From NCBI GenBank assembly GCA_016710365.1, contig JADJVW010000007.1, positions 142,084 through 206,083 on the forward strand: a DNA stretch of 64,000 nt, given 5' to 3'. The first letter of the stretch is position 1. Each line of letters starts with the position of its first letter. The DNA comes from Candidatus Caldilinea saccharophila (GTDB lineage: Bacteria; Chloroflexota; Anaerolineae; Caldilineales; Caldilineaceae). The notes under the pieces were generated by a model. It was given only the letters and a program-made list of their open reading frames with translations, searched no databases and was not told where the DNA came from. The position numbers were made by a program, and so were the translations under genes. Positions 54,527-63,454 of the stretch are shown here, in pieces.

Positions 54527-56767
54527 ATGGGTACTCGATTTCGTTTTCTGTGGGTTCTTCTGCTTTCACTGAGCCTGCTCGCAGGCTGTACGGCCACTAC
54601 GCCCATTGTCCTGAGCGGCGGCCCCAAACCACCGATGCTTGACCCAAACCTGCTGGGTCGCCCGAACCGCAACATCCAATTTATCACCGATCTGGCGGCG
54701 CTGCAGGCGTGCATCGACGCGGGCGCGTCCGCCTTTGGCGCCACGCTGCAAACGACCAACGTGCGCAGCGCGGCGGATATTGACGCGTGTCGCGTCGGCC
54801 GGCTTGCCCGCGGCGCGCTGGTGGAGATCGTCGGCTACACGTCAGTCGAGCCGGTGACGCAGGCCGCAACGCCAGCCCTGAATCTGCCCACGCCGACGCC
54901 GATCCCCCAAGCGCCGCTAGGCCCCCAGGTGGGCTATGTCGAGGACATCCAGCCTCTGTTTGAGCGCAGTTGTTCGGCGTGTCTGGCGCGGCGGCGCGCA
55001 CGATGGGGTTGCAGACAACCGCCTACCGCGATTGATGGAAGGCAGCCTCAATGGGCGGTTGTGACGCCCGGAGACCCGGAAGCCTCCAAGCTGTGGCAGA
55101 TGGTGGGCGCAGGCAAGATGCCGCTAACCGGCCCATTGCCGCCCGCACAGCAGCGCATCGTCTACGCCTGGATCAAGGAAGGCGCGGCTGAGCGGCGCGC
55201 GTCCAAGCCTTCGCCCCAGGTTGCGGCGAGTGCGCCGCCAAATAACGCTGCGTCTGCGCCGGTGGCGAGCACCTGGCTGACGATTGGCCCGGGTGCGGAA
55301 CTGGATGCGGTGCCGGATGCGTGTGAAGCTGCCAGCGACCTGGCAACGTTGGTCAGCAGCGACCTGATTCTGCCCGTCAGTTGTGGCGCGATCCCGAACG
55401 AAGCCGATCTGGCCGGCATCCTCTCCAAAGTGGGGCTACGTCCTGCGGTTGCGGCAAGTAACCAGGCGAGTAGTGGGCAAGCAGGCGGTGGACAGACAGC
55501 CGCCACGACTGCCAGCAGCCAGACCACTGACGCGGACGCCACCACCGCCACGACAGCCGATGCTGGAACATCCCTGGAAACTGAAGACGAAGTGCAGGTT
55601 GCAGCCGCACCCGCGGCTCCAGCCGCCGCAGCGCCGCGCGTCGGCGCCACGGTCGCTGCCGGCGCGGCCGGCATTCGCGCCGCCGCGCTTGGCGTGCCCG
55701 CGGCCACGGAGGACGATCCTTACATGACGCCGCGCGGCGGGTTCTGTCTCGACCGGCGTTTGCCAAATAACGAGCGCGGCATTACGGCCATCACATTTGC
55801 CCCCGACGGGCGCATGTTCCTGGCGCTGGACAGCAGCCTGACCGGCGAGGTCGACCCGCTCATCCTGTACGACGCCTATCACCCCAGCCGCTCGGTGGCG
55901 ACTTATGACTGGGTCAACAACAACACCAAATACGAAGAAATCTTCGTCGAGTCCACCCGCATCACCGGGATGGATTACGCTGACGGTGCGCTCTATCTGA
56001 GCCGGGCAGGCGAGGTGGGGCGCATCCCCGACGGCGGCGGCTACGAGAAGCTGGCCGACGGCTTTGCCGTGCAGAGCCAGCTCTTCCACGCCAACAACGG
56101 CATTGTCATCAGCAATGGCTGGGTCTATGTATCCGCGGGCGGCGTGCGCGATGGCTATGTCGAAGGCCCCATCGTCGGCATAGGTGAGGATGGCGCACAG
56201 CAGATCGTCTCCGGCGGCAACCCGTACGCCGCGCGCATCGTGCGCGCACCGCTGGGCGATCTGCTCGGCCAGCGCAGCATCGCCGCGTTCTCGACCGCGG
56301 CGCGCGGGGTGCGCAACCCCTACGGCATCACCAGCGACCCGGCCGGGCGCATCTGGTTTACGGATAACGGCGCCACCAACGTCCCCGACGAGATCAGCGC
56401 GGGTGACGAGGTCAACCTGCTTGATCCCGGCGCCATCGGCGGCGGAGAAAGCGCCACGCCCTACTTCGGCTTCCCTCTGGCCTTGAGCGGCGCGCCGCCG
56501 GATTGGTACACCGGCCCCGTCGCCGCGCTGGTGAACTCCGCCGCGCCAACCGGCATCACCTGGGCGTACGATACGATCTACTTTGGCGTCTACGGGCGCT
56601 ATCCTGGCCTCTATCGTCTGGGACGCAACGCGGACGGCGCTGTGATCCCCGAACGCATCCTGCATGGCTGGCCGGTGCTGGCTGTGACCACCGCGCCGGA
56701 CGGCGCGATCTGGATCGGCCTGGGCAACGGCGGCCTGTACCGGATCACGCCGGGCTGTAGCAATTAA
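54527..56767 (+). CDS. Lipoprotein with disguised c-type haem domain and C-terminal beta-propeller
   Basis: 746 residues. Signal peptide with lipobox LLAGC. A domain at about 140-220 has the layout of a cytochrome c domain (YVEDIQPLFERSCSAC ... VVTPGDPEASKLWQMV ... KMPLTGPLP), yet the haem histidine is missing in the frame given. Three single-base gaps (near 54983, 55032 and 55056) would restore CSACHGAAARTMGL and QTTAYRDLMEG. Their sum is one codon, so the ORF stays open. The C-terminal part (about 400-745) resembles sorbosone/PQQ-type glucose dehydrogenase propellers (FAPDGRMFLALD, ITSDPAGRIWFTDNG). It is probably an extracellular redox lipoprotein. Confidence 0.8.
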   Translation: MGTRFRFLWVLLLSLSLLAGCTATTPIVLSGGPKPPMLDPNLLGRPNRNIQFITDLAALQACIDAGASAFGATLQTTNVRSAADIDACRVGRLARGALVEIVGYTSVEPVTQAATPALNLPTPTPIPQAPLGPQVGYVEDIQPLFERSCSACLARRRARWGCRQPPTAIDGRQPQWAVVTPGDPEASKLWQMVGAGKMPLTGPLPPAQQRIVYAWIKEGAAERRASKPSPQVAASAPPNNAASAPVASTWLTIGPGAELDAVPDACEAASDLATLVSSDLILPVSCGAIPNEADLAGILSKVGLRPAVAASNQASSGQAGGGQTAATTASSQTTDADATTATTADAGTSLETEDEVQVAAAPAAPAAAAPRVGATVAAGAAGIRAAALGVPAATEDDPYMTPRGGFCLDRRLPNNERGITAITFAPDGRMFLALDSSLTGEVDPLILYDAYHPSRSVATYDWVNNNTKYEEIFVESTRITGMDYADGALYLSRAGEVGRIPDGGGYEKLADGFAVQSQLFHANNGIVISNGWVYVSAGGVRDGYVEGPIVGIGEDGAQQIVSGGNPYAARIVRAPLGDLLGQRSIAAFSTAARGVRNPYGITSDPAGRIWFTDNGATNVPDEISAGDEVNLLDPGAIGGGESATPYFGFPLALSGAPPDWYTGPVAALVNSAAPTGITWAYDTIYFGVYGRYPGLYRLGRNADGAVIPERILHGWPVLAVTTAPDGAIWIGLGNGGLYRITPGCSN

Positions 56768-56782
56768 CGGAGCAAAGTCGCC

Positions 56783-56815
56783 AAAAGCCGAGTTTCTTAA
56801 AGAAACTCGGCTTTT
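56783..56815 (+). terminator. Intrinsic terminator after the redox lipoprotein gene
   Basis: aaaagccgagtttc-TTAAA-gaaactcggctttt, with T4 at the end. It is a relative of the 55-bp hairpin element stems at 15.7, 16.0 and 18.5 kb. Confidence 0.85.
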
Positions 56816-56836
56816 CATTCCAGACATTGGAGTTTC

Positions 56837-58051
56837 ATGCGCTACCTTTTTGTCTCCGCCCAGCTTGCCGGCCATCTGGACTGGGGTGGCTATCTCGCCA
56901 CGGCGACTGCGCTGCAACAGCGCGGGCACGAGGTGACGTGGGCTTCGGGTCCCGCAGTTGCGCCGCTGGTGGAAGCGACCAAGCTATCCTTTGCTCCGCT
57001 CGCCGAGACCGGCTGGCGCTGGCCGCCGCCCCCGCCGTTGACACGCCCGGCTGACCTGTCAGACGAGGCGTGGCGTCAGGTGCGGGGAGAACGTGCGCTC
57101 GACCAGTGGCTCGACCCGCCGCGCGTCGAGGCCGCGGTTGCAGCGCTGCACGCCGTAGCCAGCGACGTGCAGCCCGACGTGGTCGTGAGCGAGATGTTCG
57201 TGGCCGCGGCGGGGGTTGTCGCTGAACGCATCAACAAACCGCTGGTCGTGGCGGGCTGGCCGGCGGTGGCGCCCCACAGCACGGCGGGTGATGCGTTGCC
57301 GCAGATGGCGCGTCAACGGCTGGAGCGTCTGCTGGCGACGACAGGTTGCGGCGGCGTCAACTTCACGGCAGAGGGGCCGCCAGCGTTGCGTTCGCCCCAT
57401 CTCCACCTGGCCTATTGGACGGCACGCTGGTACGCCGGTCTGCCGTTGCTGCCGCAGACGCGGTGCGTCGGCGGGCTGCCACTGGCCGAGTTGCCTGTCA
57501 ACCCCACACTCCCCGCGTCCGACGACCTGCCCTGGGTGGTCATCACCCTCGGCACGACCTTCAACCGCGACCCAGCCTTTTTTGTGGCTGCCGCACACGC
57601 CGCGCATCAGCTTGGCTGTCTGCCGATCTTGCTGTTGGGTCGCACGCCCGACCCGGCCGGCGACGACCGCTGGCTGGAGCGGCTGCCTCCCACCGCCATC
57701 GTGCGCGACCGCGCCGATTTCCGCACGCTGCTGCCCTACGCCGCCGCGGCGATCCATCACGGCGGCCGGACCACCCATGCCCTGGCGCGCGCCGCGCTGC
57801 CGCAGATCGTCGTTCCGCACGCGGCGGATCAGATCCACCAGGCGCAGGGGCTGACGCGCACCGGCGCCGGTCTTCACCTGCCGCCGAAAACGGTGACGGT
57901 GGCACGGCTGGTAGAGGCGTTAGCTGCCATCCTGCCCGATTGGTCGCCAGTGCGCGCGCAGGCAGCCGTCCTGGCGGAGGAGATGGCAGCGCTGGGTGGG
58001 GCGCCGGCCGCGGCCACCTTGTTGGAGACGCTTCCGAGAATGACTTCCTAG
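56837..58051 (+). CDS. Family-1 (macrolide/UGT-like) glycosyltransferase
   Basis: 404 residues, GT-B fold. The N-terminal domain starts MRYLFVSAQLAGHLDWGGYL; the C-terminal donor-binding domain has VVITLGTTFNRDP and the HHGG motif (PYAAAAIHHGGRTTHALARA) followed by PQIVVPHAADQ. Such enzymes move a sugar from a nucleotide donor to a lipid or small molecule. It lies alone between a terminator and a hairpin. The acceptor is unknown. Confidence 0.88.
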   Translation: MRYLFVSAQLAGHLDWGGYLATATALQQRGHEVTWASGPAVAPLVEATKLSFAPLAETGWRWPPPPPLTRPADLSDEAWRQVRGERALDQWLDPPRVEAAVAALHAVASDVQPDVVVSEMFVAAAGVVAERINKPLVVAGWPAVAPHSTAGDALPQMARQRLERLLATTGCGGVNFTAEGPPALRSPHLHLAYWTARWYAGLPLLPQTRCVGGLPLAELPVNPTLPASDDLPWVVITLGTTFNRDPAFFVAAAHAAHQLGCLPILLLGRTPDPAGDDRWLERLPPTAIVRDRADFRTLLPYAAAAIHHGGRTTHALARAALPQIVVPHAADQIHQAQGLTRTGAGLHLPPKTVTVARLVEALAAILPDWSPVRAQAAVLAEEMAALGGAPAAATLLETLPRMTS

Positions 58052-58110
58052 CTGGGTTGTACGGTAAATAAGTAGTTGCGGCGTGTGGCAAGCATGTAGG
58101 ACGATTTGTT

Positions 58111-58148
58111 GCAGAGAAAGCACAAAGTAGCCTTTGTGCTTTCTCTGC
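58111..58148. repeat. Perfect hairpin, 17-bp stem
   Basis: gcagagaaagcacaaag-TAGC-ctttgtgctttctctgc, between the convergent glycosyltransferase and hypothetical genes. It probably ends both transcripts. Confidence 0.85.
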
Positions 58149-58242
58149 AAACCTCTACTACTCTGCGCCGAGAATGTACTATTTCAAGTTAGTCGCCTAC
58201 AGCCAACCTAAAACTGTGCGTTGTATCCCTCAGCTTCCCACA

Positions 58243-59049
58243 TTACAGCCAGGCCGGTGGCAGAATCTCCGGGTGCTGACGCAGAACCAGGCGCGCCTCG
58301 GCTTTGAGCTGCTGCACCATGCGCCGCAGTTCACGCGCCGCCTCATCACGGACACGCGTCGTCTGAACCGCCTGTTCCTGCGCGTTCTGTCGCGCCAGCC
58401 ACACCGCCTCAACCGCGTTCACTGCCTCCACCGACGCCGCCAGCCGCTCGCTCCCCAGTGTTGCGCTTGCCAACAGCGACGCATAAGGCTCCTTCCTCGC
58501 CATCGTCAGCGTCTCGCACGCCAACAGGTAGAAGCTTTCCGTTTTGTTGGGGATGCGCCCGTTCAGCCCCAATGCAATGCGTCCCTCCGGAGACTGCACC
58601 AGCGTGCGCGCCACCTCACGCAAGGCCGTGTAGTCACTGCGTGCGTGGGCGATCGCGGCTGCCACCCGGCCATGATGCACCGCCACATTCGCCATCGCCT
58701 CACGGCGCGCCAGGATAGCCTCTTGCAGCGAAGCAATCTGCGCCCGAATCGTTGCGATATACTCTGCCGTGACGCCATTCGCCTCCAGCAGCAGATGCAA
58801 GTTCGGATTCCCACCCTCCACCCCGGCCAACATCGAAATGGCCAGGGCAATCAGATATTGCAGATCGATGCGCTGCTCATTATGCGGTTTGCTGGGTGCA
58901 GCCCGCGCCACGCCTTCTCCTTCCATCTCCTCGATGGATGCGGGAAAGACCGCCATTGACGGCAGTGGCGCAAGCGACGCTGACCCGTTGCTTGCCAATG
59001 TCACTCCATTAGCTGCGCCGTGCAACTGTCCATTCTGTTTTGTCTTCAT
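58243..59049 (-). CDS. Hypothetical helical protein
   Basis: 268 residues, family not recognised. The first 55 residues are low-complexity; the rest is predicted mostly helical (TIRAQIASLQEAILARREAMANVAVHHGRVAAAIA..., AARELRRMVQQLKAEARLVL). No cysteines form a metal site and there is no signal peptide. It lies beside the REP/RAYT island, and its codon use looks like neighbouring chromosomal genes. Confidence 0.6.
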   Translation of the reverse strand: MKTKQNGQLHGAANGVTLASNGSASLAPLPSMAVFPASIEEMEGEGVARAAPSKPHNEQRIDLQYLIALAISMLAGVEGGNPNLHLLLEANGVTAEYIATIRAQIASLQEAILARREAMANVAVHHGRVAAAIAHARSDYTALREVARTLVQSPEGRIALGLNGRIPNKTESFYLLACETLTMARKEPYASLLASATLGSERLAASVEAVNAVEAVWLARQNAQEQAVQTTRVRDEAARELRRMVQQLKAEARLVLRQHPEILPPAWL

Positions 59050-59309
59050 TTCATGATCTCCAAAGAACCTGACAAATCACCTTGAAGCTGCGATCACGAA
59101 TGCGACGGCGGGAATCGCCCCTGGCTGGGCGCACTTCTCAGAGAAGTACGCCGTAATGGAGGAGTCTATCTGCATGGCCGCACCCTGTTGATGATCAATA
59201 TAGCTTTCCCATAAAAGTAACAGTAGCGACATAATCAGGAATCGAGTACGTCAAATTGCGGATACCCTGCACGAGCCGTTTGCCCCCTTGCCGCGCAGAC
59301 AAGTCCCGC

Positions 59310-59473
59310 CGTACGGACACGATACATCGTGTCCTTCTCGCTTGACGAATCCTTCTCGCTTGACGAAATCAGGCCTATTGGAGATAAAGAAAGGACACAA
59401 TATATTGATGTCCCTACGGATGCACCCCCCCGTACGGACACGATACATCGTGTCCTTCCTGCTTGACGAAATC
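59310..59473 (+). repeat. Left REP block flanking the RAYT gene
   Basis: Two hairpins of the form ggacacgat-AC-atcgtgtcc (59314 and 59436), 122 bp apart. Each is followed by ccttctcgcttgacgaat-type 18-bp units and, between hairpins, ggacacaatatattgatgtcc. Confidence 0.9.
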
Positions 59474-59502
59474 AAAAAGTCTATGGCCTGGGAGGCCACC
59501 CG

Positions 59503-60061
59503 ATGGACAACCCAAACACTCATTCGCGGCGGACGGTTCGATACCAAGGCTATGACTATACACAGCCTGGCGCGTATTTTGTGACCTTTTGTGCGGCCCA
59601 AGGCCGAGAATACTTCGGGCGTATTCATGATCAGATGATGGGATTGAACCCGCTCCGGGCAGATCGCCCATGATTGCTGGCGAGCGATCCCAGACCATCA
59701 CCAGCACGTGCAGATTGATGAGTTCGTGATCATGCCCAATCACGGGCATGGCATCGTCGTGATCGTCGAGCGGAGTAGCAATGAGTCAGCCGGCAAGCTG
59801 CGCAAATTTGGCGAGTCAATCAAGGGATCATTGTCGACGATTGTGGCAACATACAAAGCGGCCGTCACACGGAATGCTCGCAAGCAGGGATTGATTCCGC
59901 CCGATGCGCCGCTCTGGCACGGGCGGTTTTGGGATCATATTGTGCGCAATGACGCCGATCTTGCGCGCATCCGTGACTATATCCGCAATAATCCGGCGCG
60001 TTGGATTGACGATCAACTGCACCCAAAGGCGCCGCCGAATCGATTCAATCGATGGGAATGA
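59503..60061 (+). pseudogene. REP-associated tyrosine transposase (RAYT, Y1/HUH), frameshifted
   Basis: About 185 residues when rejoined. The N-terminal part is YDYTQPGAYFVTFC...GREYFGRI. After a shift near 59657 the rest reads GQIAHDCWRAIPDHHQHV, the HUH motif MPNHGHGIVVI, the likely catalytic tyrosine in VATYKAAVTR, then LWHGRFWDHIVRND and IRDYIRNNPARW. Such single-strand transposases process REP hairpins. Near-identical REP blocks flank it on both sides. The start at 59503 has GGGAGG upstream. One extra base accounts for the break. Confidence 0.85.
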
Positions 60062-60089
60062 GAGCGAGAGAGGGCAAAGCAAGCCCCAC

Positions 60090-60423
60090 CGTACGGACAC
60101 GATACATCGTGTCCTTCCTGCTTGACGAATCCTTCTCGCTTGACGAAATCAGGCCTATTGTAGATAAAGAAAGGACACAATATATTGATGTCCCTACGGA
60201 TGCACCCCCCCGTACGGACACGATACATCGTGTCCTTCTCGCTTGACGAATCCTTCTCGCTTGACGAATCCTTCTCGCTTGACGAATCCTTCTCGCTTGA
60301 CGAAATCAGGCCTATTGGAGATAAAGAAAGGACACAATATATTGATGTCCCTACAGATGCCCCCGCCGTACGGACACGATACATCGTGTCCTTCTTACTT
60401 CCCGCTTAACAACATCGTGTCCT
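60090..60423 (+). repeat. Right REP block with expanded 18-bp tandem array
   Basis: Three hairpins (from 60094, 60216 and 60371) with the same intervening sequence as the left block. Between the second and third, the unit ccttctcgcttgacgaat occurs four times instead of two. A fourth, partial acatcgtgtcc follows at 60413. Confidence 0.9.
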
Positions 60424-60429
60424 TGCCGC

Positions 60430-63422
60430 CTAATGAGTGGCCAGCCGGATCAGTCGCTGAATGTAATCAGGAGCATCCAACTGAAACAACAGATGGTGTT
60501 GCTCAAAGTCAGTAAGCGTGTACGACGGCGCCCACCACTGCACCTCCGCCAGCCGCGTATTGGCGAGCACAAAGGAATTCAGCGTCACCGCCGAATCGCC
60601 CAGTTGCTGCTCGATTGCCTTGATGCCTCGGTGAAAGTCAATCTTGGCATCATCTAGTCCCTGGCTGTTGCGGATGCCCTTGGGATCGATGAAGGCAATG
60701 GACTGATGGATGACGTCATCGCCGTCCATCTCCAGCAGCCAGAGGATGAAGTCCGGGTAGAAGTTGGAGTCTTGGGTGAAGAAGCCCAAGCCGCGGCCAC
60801 GACTCAGGTTGCGCAAGAGATAAAGTTGGCGTCCGGCAAAGAGGGCTGGTTCCCGCTCCCAACAGGTGCGTAGGTCCATGACAAACCGCGCCTCGCCGTC
60901 GTTGAGCGCAACGGGCGTGACCTTGATGATTGCGCCCGATTCGAGCGCAATCAGTGGCGCATACAAGTGGCGGGCAAAGGGAATCGCGCGCAACTTCTCG
61001 AAGGACATGTCCTTCAGCTTGCCCGCTTTGACCTGGCCGGCCAGCTCCGCCAGCTTGCTGATGAGCGCGGCATCTTCCTGGGGATGCACCTGGACGCGGT
61101 AGCCGTCCGCCATCATCGCCAGATTGCCGTCGGTGTCATCCAAGAAGTCCACCGTGAGATGGGGGCGCTCCCAGCCTTCCTTACGTACCCGATAGAAGCG
61201 ATCCATGAATTTCTTGAGCAGCGCGCCGGCAATCTCCTGCCAGCGGGGGATTTGGCTAAGCCGGTTGGGGGACATCTCTTGCGGTGGCGCGTAGAGCGTG
61301 TACCAGTCCTGCCGGGCTAGCAAGGCAGCGATCCCGGCGCGGGTGATGTTCAGGTTGAACCAGCTCTTCTGATTCTTATAGTCGATCGATCAAAGAGCAG
61401 GCGGTCCAGGTCTAGGAGGGCAACGTGGAAGGGTTCCAGCTTGGCCTGCTGATAGTCGGGCGTGCCCTTGTCAGCCTCGCGTCCGCTGGAGGTGGTCTGG
61501 ATGCGCGGATACCAGTTCAGGGTAATGTGCAAGCCATGTAGATTTGCGCTTGCCAGCGACCCGTCCAACGTGGGCCGGGCAGCCTGGCGCTTGAAGTCGA
61601 GGCCGCTTGCTAAGCGCAGGGTCTTGAGCGGTTGCTGGGCCGGTTGAAACATCACAGGCAAGATTTCCTCTTGCAGTTCATCCTCAACAGGCAAGCCTTC
61701 CTGTTCCAACATGGCCTTGAATTGGGACATGTAGTCGGCGCGCACGCCGTAGATCTGGAGTGTTTCCAGGATGGGCAGGTCGGCGGGGCTGTCGATGCCG
61801 TCCAGGGCGCGGCTACGTTTGAGGCTGGTGTTATAGCCGCGCAGCCGCACGCCGCGACCAAACAACTGAATAATCTCCGGCCCTTCGCCACGTCCGATGT
61901 TCATTAGGCCCATGCTGCTCACGCGCCAACTGCTCCACCCCTCGGTAAACTTCTTGGAGCCGATGAGCACATGCAGCTTGCTGTCGGCTTGGTCGAGTTG
62001 GCGGAAGAGGGACTCGCCGAATTCTTGTTCGCCGGTAACGAGCTCCGGCTGCTCCTCGCACAGCGGACGTTTGGACGCGCCACCCACGTTGATCACGCCA
62101 AAGGGATCGTGGTCGCCCACACGCAGCGATCTCCTCCGTCCCTTTGATCAAGTCCACATGCACGCGCCCGGCGCCGGTGCTGTTGAAGACCGTGCGCAGC
62201 AGATCTTCGTAGATCTTCTCCGGCTGCCAGCGTAGACGGACCAGGTATTCGAACTGTTTGGCCGGGAAAAGCTCGCGGCCTTGCTGGTTCAATAGGCCCG
62301 ACTTACCCATCAGGAGCCGTTCGACGGTGCAGCCGCAACTGCTGATAGAAGGTCAACAACGCGGCCAGCAGATAGCGGTTGCGGACTTCCTCGTCCTTGT
62401 CGTCGTTTAGGTTGAGGATGCGAAAATCCTTGCCATAGCCATCGGCGTGGAAGTAGCGGTAGGAGTAGTCGAAGAGAATACGGCGGGCATACTCCCGTTC
62501 CAATTGTGCATCGCCGCTGACGGCTTGGCCGAAGGTTGCCGAGTATTCAAAGGAGAAGCCCTGGTCGGCCAACCGCCGGCGCATCTCCATCCATTCTTTG
62601 CCGCTGGCGCCGCGATGCCCTTCGTCCACCAAGACCAGGTTGAAGCCTTCAAAGGCGTCGACCGCGACGGTCTTGTCGCCACTCTCTTCACGCAGCTTGT
62701 GAATCTCGATGATCTCGATGGTCCGTCCGGCATAAAGTGAACGTCCGGACTTGCTAAATAGGTCGGCACAAGCGCCTGAGGCGCGAAACTCCTCCAGATG
62801 CTGGGTCGACAGCCCTTCATTTGGGCGTGAGGAGGATGATCCGGTTGAGCTCGCGACTATCATAGCGCGCCAGGTAATGGAGGTATTGTTGAATGTTGAC
62901 GTGCATAAGCAACGTCTTACCTGAACCGGTTGCCATCCAAAAGGCGATCTTGCGCAGGTCGTCCTCATCGTAGTCGCCGATTTGGTCGTCGGGATATTGG
63001 CAGGCGAAGCTGTCTGCCGCCCGCTGCAAGTCCGCCATGAGCGCCGCCTGGTTTTCAAAGAAGCGGTCGAGATAGACCTCCGTGCAGAGGAGCGCCAGAT
63101 ATTGAAAATACTTCCAGCGGATGGGATCGTGGCGGTGGGCGTTGATGGTGCGCGTATGGCGCACAATGTTCTCGTCGTAGGTCAGCAGCAGGTCGGCGGG
63201 CAGGACCAGAGCTTCATCCACGGCCGCGGGGCGATTGGCGATCAGGGCGCGATAGAAACGGCTCACACCGTCGGGGTCCATCTCTTCCAACGCCGGGTTC
63301 TTGAGATGGACGGCCAATTGCTCCAAAGAGCCATAGCCCAGCCGCCGCATGAGATAGCGGTTGAGAATCAGGCGTTCGGCAAAGGGCAAGGTTGGATTAG
63401 GTTGGCGTTGTCTGCGGGCCAC
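60430..63422 (-). pseudogene. Type III restriction enzyme Res subunit, four frameshifts
   Basis: About 1000 residues when rejoined. The helicase part has Walker A ATGSGKTLLMHVNI, LLTPNEGLS, the DEAH-like LVLVDEGHRGASGKEW and, later, GSKKFTEGWSSWRV and LFGRGVRLRG. The C-terminal nuclease region has FYPDFILWLLE and IAFIDPKG (D...DxK type). It translocates along DNA and cuts with Mod. Frame changes lie near 62822 (extra A in AAA), 62333, 62140 and 61387; every segment continues the same family. The probable GTG start at 63422 lies 32 bp after the mod stop. Confidence 0.85.
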
Positions 63423-63454
63423 GATTTTTACTTTCTACGTTACCGATCCGGGTG

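Noticed and set aside
60185..60515. Plus-strand ORFs with SFSLDE / PSRLTN repeats
   Set aside because: They come from the 18-bp tandem unit in the REP block, with no conserved protein and no ribosome site.
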